A stretch of DNA of 64,000 nucleotides from Cladorhizidae sp. MBARI D1340-BT2 (GCA_028752905.1 JAQNBH010000009.1:23916370-23980369); one strand, 5' to 3'; positions 28,001-43,000 are shown, numbered from the stretch's first letter. Program-made: numbers and translations. Notes: a model not told the origin generated them from the sequence alone.

Positions 28001-31000
28001 TGCCCTAGTATTGTACATGGCTACATGTGGCTGTGCCCTAGTATTGTACATGGCTACATGTGGCTGTGCCCTAGTATTGTACATGGCTACATGTGGCTGT
28101 GCCCTAGTATTGTACATGGCCACATGTGGCTGTGCCCTAGTATTGTACATGGCCACATGTGGCTGTGCCCTAGTATTGTACATGGCTACATGTGGCTGTG
28201 CCCTAGTATTGTACATGGCTACATGTGGCTGTGCCCTAGTATTGTACATGACTACATGTGGCTGTGTCCTAGTATTGTACATGGCTACATGTGGCTGTGC
28301 CCTAGTATTGTACATGGCTACATGTGGCTGTGCCCTAGTATTGTACATGGCTACATGTGGCTGTGCCCTAGTATTGTACATGGCTACATGTGGCTGTGCC
28401 CTAGTATTGTACATGGCTACATGTGGCTGTGCCCTAGTATTGTACATGGCTACATGTGGCTGTGCCCTAGTATTGTACAGGGCTACATGTGGCTGTGCCC
28501 TAGTATTGTACATGGCTACATGTGGCTGTGCCCTAGTATTGTACAGGGCTACATGTGGCTGTGCCCTAGTATTGTACATGGCTACATGTGGCTGTGCCCT
28601 AGTATTGTACATGACTACATGTGGCTGTGCCCTAGTATTGTACATGGCTACATGTGGCTGTGCCCTAGTATTGTACATGGCTACATGTGGCTGTGCCCTA
28701 GTATTGTACATGGCTACATGTGGCTGTGCCCTAGTATTGTACATGGCTACATGTGGCTGTGCCCTAGTATTGTACATGGCTACATGTGGCTGTGCCCTAG
28801 TATTGTACATGGCCACATGTGGCTGTGCCCTAGTATTGTACATGGCCACATGTGGCTGTGCCCTAGTATTGTACATGGCTACATGTGGCTGTGTCCTAGT
28901 ATTGTACATGGCTACATGTGGCTGTGCCCTAGTATTGTACATGGCCACATGTGGCTGTGCCCTAGTATTGTACATGGCCACATGTGGCTGTGCCCTAGTA
29001 TTGTACATGGCTACATGTGGCTGTGCCCTAGTATTGTACATGGCTACATGTGGCTGTGCCCTAGTATTGTACATGGCTACATGTGGCTGTGCCCTAGTAT
29101 TGTACATGGCTACATGTGGCTGTGCCCTAGTATTGTACATGGCTACATGTGGCTGTGCCCTAGTATTGTACATGGCTACATGTGGCTGTGCCCTAGTATT
29201 GTACATGGCCACATGTGGCTGTGCCCTAGTATTGTACATGGCTACATGTGGCTGTGCCCTAGTATTGTACATGCCTACATGTGGCTGTGCCCTAGTATTG
29301 TACATGGCTACATGTGGCTGTGCCCTAGTATTGTACATGGCTACATGTGGCTGTGCCCTAGTATTGTACATGGCTACATGTGGCTGTGCCCTAGTATTGT
29401 ACATGGCTACATGTGGCTGTGCCCTAGTATTGTACATGGCTACATGTGGCTGTGCCCTAGTATTGTACATGGCTACATGTGGCTGTGCCCTAGTATTGTA
29501 CATGGCTACATGTGGCTGTGCCCTAGTATTGTACATGGCTACATGTGGCTGTGCCCTAGTATTGTACATGGCTACATGTGGCTGTGCCCTAGTATTGTAC
29601 ATGGCTACATGTGGCTGTGCCCTAGTATTGTACATGGCTACATGTGGCTGTGCCCTAGTATTGTACATGGCTACATGTGGCTGTGCCCTAGTATTGTACA
29701 TGGCTACATGTGGCTGTGCCCTAGTATTGTACATGGCTACATGTGGCTGTGCCCTAGTATTGTACATGGCTACATGTGGCTGTGCCCTAGTATTGTACAT
29801 GGCTACATGTGGCTGTGCCCTAGTATTGTACATGGCTACATGTGGCTGTGCCCTAGTATTGTACATGGCTACATGTGGCTGTGCCCTAGTATTGTACATG
29901 TCCACATGTGGCTGTGCCCTAGTATTGTACATGGCTACATGTGGCTGTGCCCTAGTATTGTACATGGCTACATGTGGCTGTGCCCTAGTATTGTACATGG
30001 CTACATGTGGCTGTGCCCTAGTATTGTACATGGCTACATGTGGCTGTGCCCTAGTATTGTACGTGGCTACATGTGGCTGTGCCCTAGTATTGTACATGGC
30101 TACATGTGGCTGTGCCCTAGTATTGTACATGGCCACATGTGGCTGTGCCCTAGTATTGTACATGGGCTGTGCCCTAGTATTGTACATGGCTACATGTGGC
30201 TGTGCCCTAGTATTGTACATGACTACATGTGGCTGTGCCCTAGTATTGTACATGGCTACATGTGGCTGTGCCCTAGTATTGTACATGGCTACATGTGGCT
30301 GTGCCCTAGTATTGTACATGGCTACATGTGGCTGTGCCCTAGTATTGTACATGGCTACATGTGGCTGTGCCCTAGTATTGTACATGGCTACATGTGGCTG
30401 TGGCCTAGTATTGTACATGGCTACATGTGGCTGTGCCCTAGTATTGTATATGGCCACATGTGGCTGTGCCCTAGTATTGTACATGGCTACATGTGGCTGT
30501 GCCCTAGTATTGTACATGGCCACATGTGGCTGTGCCCTAGTATTGTACATGGCTACATGTGGCTGTGCCCTAGTATTGTACATGGCTACATGTGGCTGTG
30601 CCCTAGTATTGTACATGGCCACATGTGGCTGTGCCCTAGTATTGTACATGGCTACATGTGGCTGTGCCCTAGTATTGTACATGGCCACATGTGGCTGTGC
30701 CCTAGTATTGTACATGGCTACATGTGGCTGTGCCCTAGTATTGTATATGGCCACATGTGGCTGTGCCCTAGTATTGTACATGGCTGCATGTGGCTGTGGC
30801 CTAGTATTGTACATGGCCACATGTGGCTGTGCCCTAGTATTGTACATGGCTACATGTGGCTGTGCCCTAGTATTGTACAAGTCCACATGTGGCTGTGCCC
30901 TAGTATTGTACATGGCTACATGTGGCTGTGCCCTAGTATTGTACATGGCTACATGTGGCTGTGCCCTAGTATTGTACATGACTACATGTGGCTGTGCCCT

Positions 31001-34000
31001 AGTATTGTACATGGCTACATGTGGCTGTGCCCTAGTATTGTACGTGGCTACATGTGGCTGTGCCCTAGTATTGTACATGGGCTGTGCCCTAGTATTGTAC
31101 ATGGCTACATGTGGCTGTGCCCTAGTATTGTACATGGCTACATGTGGCTGTGCCCTAGTATTGTACATGGCTACATGTGGCTGTGCCCTAGTATTGTACA
31201 TGGCTACATGTGGCTGTGCCCTAGTATTGTACATGGCTACATGTGGCTGTGCCCTAGTATTGTACATGACTACATGTGGCTGTGCCCTAGTATTGTACAT
31301 GGCTACATGTGGCTGTGCCCTAGTATTGTACATGACTACATGTGGCTGTGCCCTAGTATTGTACATGGCTACATGTGGCTGTGCCCTAGTATTGTACGTG
31401 GCTACATGTGGCTGTGCCCTAGTATTGTACATGGGCTGTGCCCTAGTATTGTACATGGCTACATGTGGCTGTGCCCTAGTATTGTACATGGCTACATGTG
31501 GCTGTGCCCTAGTATTGTACATGGCTACATGTGGCTGTGCCCTAGTATTGTACATGGCTACATGTGGCTGTGCCCTAGTATTGTACATGGCTACATGTGG
31601 CTGTGCCCTAGTATTGTACATGACTACATGTGGCTGTGCCCTAGTATTGTACATGGCTACATGTGGCTGTGCCCTAGTATTGTACATGGCTACATGTGGC
31701 TGTGGCCTAGTATTGTACATGGCTACATGTGGCTGTGCCCTAGTATTGTACATGGCTACATGTGGCTATGCCCTAGTATTGTACAGGGCTACATGTGGCT
31801 GTGTCCTAGTATTGTACATGGCTACATGTGGCTGTGCCCTAGTATTGTACATGGCTACATGTGGCTGTGGCCTAGTATTGTACATGGCTACATGTGGCTG
31901 TGCCCTAGTATTGTACTTGGCTACATGTGGCTGTGCCCTAGTATTGTACATGGCTACATGTGGCTGTGCCCTAGTATTGTACATGGCTACATGTGGCTGT
32001 GCCCTAGTATTGTACATGGCTACATGTGGCTGTGCCCTAGTATTGTACATGGCTACATGTGGCTGTGCCCTAGTATTGTATATGGCTACATGTGGCTGTG
32101 CCCTAGTATTGTACATGGCTACATGTGGCTGTGCCCTAGTATTGTACATGGCTACATGTGGCTGTGCCCTAGTATTGTACAGGGCTACATGTGGCTGTGC
32201 CCTAGTATTGTACATGGCTACATGTGGCTGTGCCCTAGTATTGTACATGGCTACATGTGGCTGTGCCCTAGTATTGTACATGGCTACATGTGGCTGTGCC
32301 CTAGTATTGTACATGGGCTGTGCCCTAGTATTGTACATGGCTGCATGTGGCTGTGCCCTAGTATTGTACATGGCTACATGTGGCTGTGCCCTAGTATTGT
32401 ACATGGCTACATGTGGCTGTGCCCTAGTATTGTACAAGTCCACATGTGGCTGTGCCCTAGTATTGTACATGGCCACATGTGGCTGTGCCCTAGTATTGTA
32501 CATGGCTACATGTGGCTGTGCCCTAGTATTGTACATGGCTACATGTGGCTGTGCCCTAGTATTGTACATGGCTACATGTGGCTGTGCCCTAGTATTGTAC
32601 ATGACTACATGTGGCTGTGCCCTAGTATTGTACATGGCTACATGTGGCTGTGGCCTAGTATTGTACATGGCTACATGTGGCTGTGCCCTAGTATTGTACA
32701 TGGCTACATGTGGCTGTGCCCTAGTATTGTACATGGCTACATGTGGCTGTGCCCTAGTATTGTACATGGCTACATGTGGCTGTGCCCTAGTATTGTACAT
32801 GGCTACATGTGGCTGTGCCCTAGTATTGTACATGGCTACATGTGGCTGTGGCCTAGTATTGTACATGGCTACATGTGGCTGTGCCCTAGTATTGTACATG
32901 GCTACATGTGGCTCTGCCCTAGTATTGTACATGGCTACATGTGGCTGTGCCCTAGTATTGTACATGGCTACATGTGGCTGTGCCCTAGTATTGTACATGG
33001 CTACATGTGGCTGTGCCCTAGTATTGTACATGGCTACATGTGGCTGTGCCCTAGTATTGTACATGGCTACATGTGGCTGTGCCCTAGTATTGTACATGCC
33101 TACATGTGGCTGTGCCCTAGTATTGTACATGGCTACATGTGGCTGTGCCCTAGTATTGTACATGGCTACATGTGGCTGTGCCCTAGTATTGTACATGGCT
33201 ACATGTGGCTGTGCCCTAGTATTGTACATGGCTACATGTGGCTGTGCCCTAGTATTGTACATGGCTACATGTGGCTGTGCCCTAGTATTGTACATGGCTA
33301 CATGTGGCTGTGCCCTAGTATTGTACATGGCTACATGTGGCTGTGCCCTAGTATTGTACATGGCTACATGTGGCTGTGCCCTAGTATTGTACATGCCTAC
33401 ATGTGGCTGTGCCCTAGTATTGTGCATGGCTACATGTGGCTGTGTCCTAGTATTGTGCATGGCTACATGTGGCTGTGCCCTAGTATTGTACATGGCTACA
33501 TGTGGCTGTGCCCTAGTATTGTACATGGCTACATGTGGCTGTGCCCTAGTATTGTACATGGCTACATGTGGCTGTGCCCTAGTATTGTACTTGGCTACAT
33601 GTGGCTGTGCCCTAGTATTGTACATGGCTACATGTGGCTGTGCCCTAGTATTGTACATGGCTACATGTGGCTATGCCCTAGTATTGTACATGGCTACATG
33701 TGGCTGTGCCCTAGTATTGTACATGGCTACATGTGGCTGTGCCCTAGTATTGTACATGGCTACATGTGGCTATGCCCTAGTATTGTACATGGCTACATGT
33801 GGCTGTGCCCTAGTATTGTACAAGGCTACATGTGGCTGTGCCCTAGTATTGTACATGGCTACATGTGGCTGTGGCCTAGTATTGTACATGACTACATGTG
33901 GCTGTGCCCTAGTATTGTACATGGCTACATGTGGCTGTGCCCTAGTATTGTACATGGCTACATGTGGCTGTGCCCTAGTATTGTACATGGCTACATGTGG

Positions 34001-37000
34001 CTGTGCCCTAGTATTGTACATGGCTACATGTGGCTGTGCCCTAGTATTGTACATGGCTACATGTGACTGTGCCCTAGTATTGTACATGGCTACATGTGGC
34101 TGTGCCCTAGTATTGTACATGGCTACATGTGGCTGTGCCCTAGTATTGTACATGGCTACATGTGGCTGTGCCCTAGTATTGTACATGGCTACATGTGGCT
34201 GTGCCCTAGTATTGTACATGGCTACATGTGGCTGTGCCCTAGTATTGTACATGGGCTGTGCCCTAGTATTGTACATGGCTGCATGTGGCTGTGCCCTAGT
34301 ATTGTACATGGCTACATGTGGCTGTGCCCTAGTATTGTACATGGCTACATGTGGCTGTGCCCTAGTATTGTACATGGCTACATGTGGCTGTGGCCTAGTA
34401 TTGTACATGGCTACATGTGGCTGTGGCCTAGTATTGTACATGGCCACATGTGGCTGTGCCCTAGTATTGTACATGGCTACATGTGGCTGTGCCCTAGTAT
34501 TGTACATGGCTACATGTGGCTGTGCCCTAGTATTGTACATGGCTACATGTGGCTGTGCCCTAGTATTGTACATGGCTACATGTGGCTGTGCCCTAGTATT
34601 GTACATGGCTACATGTGGCTGTGCCCTAGTATTGTACATGGCTACATGTGGCTGTGGCCTAGTATTGTACATGGCTACATGTGGCTGTGCCCTAGTATTG
34701 TACATGGCTACATGTGGCTGTGCCCTAGTATTGTACATGGCTACATGTGGCTGTGCCCTAGTATTGTACATGGCTACATGTGGCTGTGCCCTAGTATTGT
34801 ACATGGCTACATGTGGCTGTGCCCTAGTATTGTACATGGCTACATGTGGCTGTGCCCTAGTATTGTACATGGCTACATGTGGCTGTGGCCTAGTATTGTA
34901 CATGGCTACATGTGGCTGTGCCCTAGTATTGTACATGGCTACATGTGGCTCTGCCCTAGTATTGTACATGGCTACATGTGGCTGTGCCCTAGTATTGTAC
35001 ATGGCTACATGTGGCTGTGCCCTAGTATTGTACATGGCTACATGTGGCTGTGCCCTAGTATTGTACATGGCTACATGTGGCTGTGCCCTAGTATTGTACA
35101 TGGCTACATGTGGCTGTGCCCTAGTATTGTACATGCCTACATGTGGCTGTGCCCTAGTATTGTACATGGCTACATGTGGCTGTGCCCTAGTATTGTACAT
35201 GGCTACATGTGGCTGTGCCCTAGTATTGTACATGGCTACATGTGGCTGTGCCCTAGTATTGTACATGGCTACATGTGGCTGTGCCCTAGTATTGTACATG
35301 GCTACATGTGGCTGTGCCCTAGTATTGTACATGGCTACATGTGGCTGTGCCCTAGTATTGTACATGCCTACATGTGGCTGTGCCCTAGTATTGTGCATGG
35401 CTACATGTGGCTGTGTCCTAGTATTGTGCATGGCTACATGTGGCTGTGCCCTAGTATTGTACATGGCTACATGTGGCTGTGCCCTAGTATTGTACATGGC
35501 TACATGTGGCTGTGCCCTAGTATTGTACATGGCTACATGTGGCTGTGCCCTAGTATTGTACATGGCTACATGTGGCTGTGCCCTAGTATTGTACATGGCT
35601 ACATGTGACTGTGCCCTAGTATTGTACATGGCTACATGTGGCTGTGCCCTAGTATTGTACATGGCTACATGTGGCTGTGCCCTAGTATTGTACATGGCTA
35701 CATGTGGCTGTGCCCTAGTATTGTACATGGCTACATGTGGCTGTGCCCTAGTATTGTATATGGCTACATGTGGCTGTGCCCTAGTATTGTACATGGCTAC
35801 ATGTGGCTGTGCCCTAGTATTGTACATGGCCACATGTGGCTGTGCCCTAGTATTGTACATGGCAACATGTGGCTGTGCCCTAGTATTGTACATGGCTACA
35901 TGTGGCTGTGCCCTAGTATTGTATATGGCTACATGTGGCTGTGCCCTAGTATTGTACATGGCAACATGTGGCTGTGCCCTAGTATTGTACATGGCTACAT
36001 GTGGCTGTGCCCTAGTATTGTACATGGCTACATGTGGCTGTGCCCTAGTATTGTACATGGCTACATGTGGCTGTGCCCTAGTATTGTATATGGCTACATG
36101 TGGCTGTGCCCTAGTATTGTACATGGCCACATGTGGCTGTGCCCTAGTATTGTACATGGCTACATGTGGCTGTGCCCTAATATTGTACATGGCTACATGT
36201 GGCTGTGCCCTAGTATTGTACATGGCTACATGTGGCTGTGCCCTAGTATTGTACATGGCTACATGTGGCTGTGCCCTAGTATTGTACATGGCTACATGTG
36301 GCTGTGCCCTAGTATTGTACATGGCTACATGTGGCTGTGCCCTAATATTGTACATGGCTACATGTGGCTGTGCCCTAGTATTGTACATGGCTACATGTGG
36401 CTGTGCCCTAGTATTGTACATGGCCACATGTGGCTGTGCCCTAGTATTGTATATGGCTACATGTGGCTGTGCCCTAGTATTGTACATGGCTACATGTGGC
36501 TGTGCCCTAGTATTGTACATGGCTACATGGGGCTGTGCCCTAGTATTGTACATGGCTACATGTGGCTGTGCCCTAGTATTGTACATGGCCACATGTGGCT
36601 GTGCCCTAGTATTGTACATGGCTGCATGTGGCTGTGCCCTAGTATTGTACATGGCTACATGTGGCTGTGCCCTAGTATTGTACATGGCTACATGTGGCTG
36701 TGCCCTAGTATTGTACATGGCTACATGTGGCTGTGCCCTAGTATTGTACATGGCTACATGTGGCTGTGCCCTAGTATTGTACAGGGCTACATGTGGCTGT
36801 GTCCTAATATTGTACATGTCCACATGTGGCTGTGCCCTAGTATTGTACATGGCTACATGTGGCTGTGCCCTAGTATTGTACATGGCTACATGTGGCTGTG
36901 CCCTAGTATTGTACATGGCTACATGTGGCTGTGCCCTAGTATTGTACATGGCTACATGTGACTGGGCCCTAGTATTGTACATGGCTACATGTGGCTGTGC

Positions 37001-40000
37001 CCTAGTATTGTACATGGCTACATGTGGCTGTGTCCTAGTATTGAACATGGCTACATGTGGCTGTGCCCTAGTATTTCTTACAAACAACAAGACCACAGGA
37101 ACCCCATGAACGGATATCCCTGAGCAGCAAACAACAGTGTCGAGGGTGACCATGCATGGAGAGAGTTGGACAGTCCCGAGCGATGAGACAAAGAGGACAT
37201 GTCAGGAGAGACAAGGAAGCCCTGAGCAATATCTAGATAGGCTGAGACAATCCATGTGCTAGTGTATAATTATACATGCATGTATATCTCTACACACTCC
37301 TGATTACTGAGATCATGTATGTCTGGAGAGTTGACTATTACTTGATGACCTGCACACTATCATAGACCACCAGCCCAACCCTCCTGACCTCCCTCCCCCC
37401 TAAGCAACCAGCCCAATGTCTACCCTCCCCCCCATTTTATACCACCTTATGCAGATATTTGCATTGGTGCTGTTAATACACAAGCAAGGTGAGGAAGGAC
37501 ATGTACTGGTGCTGTTAACGCACAAGCATGGTGAGGAAGGACATGTACTGGTGCTGTTACCACACAAGCATGGTGAGGAAGGGGATAAAGGAAACACTGC
37601 AACAATTCTTGAACAGGCACGATGACAATTAATCTAGGCAGTGATCTCTGTATCTGCATATTCTGTTTCCTGATAGGCTCTCAGTCTGAGAAAGAAGATT
37701 CTGCAGGTGATGTCTGTCAAGAGAACCAGAGAAGCTGCAGCTTCCTAACTACCATCTGTCCAGACTCCAGAGACAGCTTTCCAGCTGACAGCTATAGAGC
37801 ACCTAGCAGGATGACTGCAGGAGCACTGGATGATGGATTACTCATAATGATTGCTAGCACCTCTACCAACAACTACTGCACTCTTAATTAAAGAGATGAT
37901 GTTTTAGTTTAGCTCATCAAAGTCTCTGCAAGTGTGTAACTGCTAAAGAAGAGTTCCTGTTTTGTTGGATAAGTAGTGTGCCCGACCGAACCATACAGGT
38001 ACTGGAAAAGGCTATTCAGATATAATTATAGTACGATAGGTTGAAGGAAAATGACTGATGACTATTTCCTTTCACCTGGCAAACAAGCCCTTAGTAACAG
38101 TAGCCCGTGCAATTGGTATTCCCCTGGATGCTGTGCACTATACTCAGAGTTCTACCCATTACATGTGGATGACATAACTACACACTGTAAGGTCCTCCTC
38201 TTTTTATAGAAGTGTTATGTTTTTGTGTTTTGCTATTTGCAGGAACTTCACGACATGTTTTACGATGTGGCTCTCCTAGTGGACGAACAGGTCAGTCTAG
38301 TTAAGTGGGCGTGATACAGCCACTGATGCCACATCTCATGCATGAAGCAGATGAATATAATCAAGTACGTCCTTAACACGTATATTGTAGTCTTGCTCTA
38401 TTGCTACTTGGTGGCTGGGGAAAAAACAGATTTGTTTGTCACAATGACTCTCCATGATGCCATACACAAAGCCACTCCCACCTATCAATACCCATCTCAT
38501 ATTTTAAGAGCATGTCTTGTTGCCTAGCAACCCTAGCCACTGAAGTTAACCACTGCAAGTTTCCATATCCAATAGACGCATGCTTACTCCCAAAGCATGC
38601 GTCCACACAGTTAGGTGCGGCAATGCACGTTTATTCAGAATATAATATAACTTCTTTTTTTTACATCAGGAATGTTCTTTTATCCGTACAATATGCATGC
38701 TTCACCTCGCACGCAGGGAGTGTGTTTGAGTCGTACAATATGCATACTTTATCTTGCACGCAGGGAGTGTGTTTGAGTCGTACAATATGCATACTTTATC
38801 TTGCACACAGGGAGTGTGTTTGAGTCGTACAATATGCATACTTTATCTTGCACACAGGGAGTGTGTTTGAGTCGTACAATATGCATACTTTATCTTGCAC
38901 ACAGGGAGTGTGTTTGAGTCGTACAATATGCATACTTTATCTTGCACACAGGGAGTGTGTTTGAGTCGTACAATATGCATACTTTATCTTGCACACAGGG
39001 AGTGTGTTTGAGTCGTACAATATGCATACTTTATCTTGCACACAGGGAGTGTGTTTGAGTCGTACAATATGCATACTTTATCTTGCACACAGGGAGTGTG
39101 TTTGAGTCGTACAATATGCATACTTTATCTTGCACGCAGGGAGTGTGTTTGAGTCGTACAATATGCATACTTTATCTTGCACACAGGGAGTGTGTTTGAG
39201 TCGTACAATATGCATACTTTATCTTGCACACAGGGAGTGTGTTTGAGTCGTACAATATGCATACTTTATCTTGCACACAGGGAGTGTGTTTGAGTCGTAC
39301 AATATGCATACTTTATCTTGCACACAGGGAGTGTGTTTGAATCGTACAATATGCATACTTTATCTTGCACACAGGGAGTGTGTTTGAGTCGTACAATATG
39401 CATACTTTATCTTGCACACAGGGAGTGTGTTTGAGTCGTACAATATGCATACTTTATCTTGCACACAGGGAGTGTGTTTGAGTCGTACAATATGCATACT
39501 TTATCTTGCACACAGGGAGTGTGTTTGAGTCGTACAATATGCATACTTTATCTTGCACGCAGGGAGTGTGTTTGAGTCGTACAATATGCATACTTTATCT
39601 TGCACACAGGGAGTGTGTTTGAGTCGTACAATATGCATACTTTATCTTGCACACAGGGAGTGTGTTTGAGTCGTACAATATGCATACTTTATCTTGCACA
39701 CAGGGAGTGTGTTTGAGTCGTACAATAGCATACTTTATCTTGCACGCAGGGAGTGTGTTTGAGTCATACAATATGCATACTTTATCTTGCACACAAGGAG
39801 TGTGTTTGAGTCGTACAATATGCATACTTTATCTTACACACAGGGAGTGTGTTTGAGTCGTACAATATGCATACTTTATCTTGCACACAGGGAGTGTGTT
39901 TGAGTCGTACAATATGCATACTTTATCTTGCACACAAGGAGTGTGTTTGAGTCGTACAATATGCATACTTTATCTTGCACACAGGGAGTGTGTTTGAGTC

Positions 40001-43000
40001 GTACAATATGCATACTTTATCTTGCACACAAGGAGTGTGTTTGAGTCGTACAATATGCATACTTTATCTTGTACACAGGGAGAATTGATCGACCGCATTG
40101 AGTGTAGTGTGGAGAATGCTAGTGTGTATGTGTGTCATGGGCGGAGCCATCTCAAGAAAGCTGTGGAGATCAACAGAAGTCGAAGATGGGTAAGACAACA
40201 AAACATGGTTCAGGTTGATGCAGTTGACACCATGCACTGTCTGTACAGCAGCTTCGGCGTTTAGCCTGGAGCTCTTTTATATGCTTGATGGCAAAGGTAC
40301 TTGTCTAGAATATCTTATGCCACGCAGGCTGTTTGATTGCACAAGAGCCTGTTCGTGAATGATCAGTCTGTTTGACTTGTTGTTGGAGCCTTTCACAGAG
40401 TTTCTGGTGTAAATGATCATCCATGGAACGACTGTTGTAGTGTTGTGTAATGGGTTGACCACGGATGTCATTCACCCCCTCCCCCCCCCCCACTTCCTCC
40501 CATCACCTCTCTACTCCTTCATTCACCTTCTACACCTTCATTAATCTCTTCATTTAACCTTCATTCACCTCATCTACACCTTCAGTCACCTCATCCACAC
40601 CTTCATTCATCTCATTACACCTTCCTTCACCTCATCTACACCTTCCTTCACATCATTACGCCTTCCTTCACCTCATCTACACCTTCCTTCACCTCATCTA
40701 CACCTTCCTTCACCTCATCTACACCTTCAGTCACCTCATCTACACCTTCCTTCACCTCATCTACACCTTCCTTCACCTCATCTACACCTTCCTTCACCTC
40801 ATCTACACCTTCCTTCACCTCATCTACACCTTCAGTCACCTCATCTACACCTTCAGTCACCTCATCTACACCTTCATTCACCTTCTACACCTGCATTCAT
40901 CACATTACACCTTCATTTAACCTTCCTTCACCTCATCTACACCTTCCTTCACCTCATCTACACCTTCCTTCACCTTATCTACACCTTCATTCACCTTCTA
41001 CACCTGCATTCATCACATTACACCTTCATTTAACCTTCCTTCACCTCATCTACACCTTCCTTCACCTCATCTACACCTTCATTCATCTCATCTACACCTT
41101 CATTCATCTCATCTACACCTTCCTTCACCTCATCTACACCTTCCTTCACCTCATTTACACCTTCCTTCACCTCATCTACACCTTCCTTCACATCATTACG
41201 CCTTCCTTCACCTCATCTACACCTTCCTTCACCTCATCTACACCTTCCTTCACCTCATCTACACCTTCATTCACCTCATCTACACCTTCATTCATCTCAT
41301 CTACACCTTCCTTCACCTCATTTACACCTTCATTCACCTCATCTACACCTTCCTTCACCTCATCTACACCTTCCTTCACCTCATCTACACCTTCCTTCAC
41401 ATCATTACGCCTTCCTTCACCTCATCTACACCTTTCTTCACCTCATCTACACCTTACTTCACCTCATCTACACCTTCCTCCACCTCATCTACACCTTCCT
41501 TCACCTCATCTACACCTTCCTCCACATCATCTACACCTTCCTTCGCCTCATCTACACCTTCCTTCGCCTCATTACACCTTCCTTCACCTCATCTACACCT
41601 TCCTTCACCTCATTTACACCTTCCTTCACCTCATCTACACCTTCAGTCACCTCATCTACACCTTCAGTCACCTCATCTACACCTTCATTCATCTCATTAC
41701 ACCTTCCTTCACCTCATCTACACCTTCATTCACCTCATCTACACCTTCAGTCACCTCATCTACACCTTTCTTCACCTCATCTACACCTTCCTCCACCTCA
41801 TCTACACCTTCCTTCGCCTCATCTACACCTTCATTCATCTCATTACACCTTCCTTCACCTCATCTACACCTTCCTTCGCCTCATCTACACCTTCAGTCAC
41901 CTCATCTACACCTTTCTTCACCTCATCTACACCTTTCTTCACCTCATCTACACCTTCCTTCACCTCATCTACACCTTCCTTCACCTCATCTACACCTTCC
42001 TTCACCTCATCTACACCTTCCTTCACCTCATCTACACCTTCATTCATCTCATCTACACCTTCAGTCACCTCATCTACACCTTTCTTCACCTCATCTACAC
42101 CTTTCTTCACCTCATCTACACCTTCCTTCACCTCATCTACACCTTCCTCCACCTCATCTACACCTTCCTTCGCCTCATCTACACCTTCCTTCGCCTCATT
42201 ACACCTTCCTTCACCTCATCTACACCTTCCTTCACATCATTACGCCTTCCTTCACCTCATCTACACCTTCCTTCACCTCATTACACCTTCCTTCACCTCA
42301 TCTACACCTTCCTTCACCTCATCTACACCTTCCTTCACCTCATCTACACCTTCCTTCACCTCATTACACCTTCCTTCACCTTGTTGGTCAGTTGTAATCA
42401 AAGTTGCTCACATGCTGTTTTATAATTGGAATTGGAACTCAAACTATGTTTATAATTGGAATTGGAACTCAAACTATGCTATGCATGTGTTTAGTTAGAA
42501 ATAAACATGGTATAGAATAACATCTGTCATGGAGCTCTCCCGTGCTCTTGCCATGTCCCTGAAAGGCAGTAGCTGACTCCTGGCTGACTAACTGAACAAC
42601 AAGGTGTGGCATGTTCTGACTTGTGCCGAGTACAGCAATTAAAAATAAGTTGGCTAAGTGTTGTAGCAGTGGTTGGTTCAGCTCTGCTTCTGGTCTGCTG
42701 CAGTATATTGTAAGATTCTGTGAAACAATGAGAATAAACAATTTATTTTATTTGCTGCATTGGATTGGCTGTTCAGGAAGGAAGGGTAGCAAGAACATAC
42801 CCATGAAGACCACAACTTGTTGAAGACCCTTTACCATTAAAATTCTATATTCTCTAATAGGAACCGCAGTTACTATTTACTTCCGTCCAATCTACTATTG
42901 GAAGGGAGGGTACTGTTGATTGCAACTGTGAAGGAGTTCAAGTACCTGTTTGGAGGATCCTTTAGGTTCCTGTGACTCAATGTTCCCCTCGGTTGTCTTC

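Noticed and set aside
19979..37109. Giant repeat proteins (up to 3753 residues, MATCGCALVLY, MWLCPSIVHGY or MYNTRAQPHVA repeats)
   Set aside because: The 33-bp unit is a multiple of three without stops in three frames, so open frames follow automatically. The region lies inside a confirmed syntaxin intron, and indel variants of 9 bp are tolerated as DNA would be.
37622..37891. Possible extra syntaxin exon (SQSEKEDSAGDV)
   Set aside because: Syntaxin joins directly from exon C to exon D with matching phase and conserved length. This stretch ends in stops without a donor.
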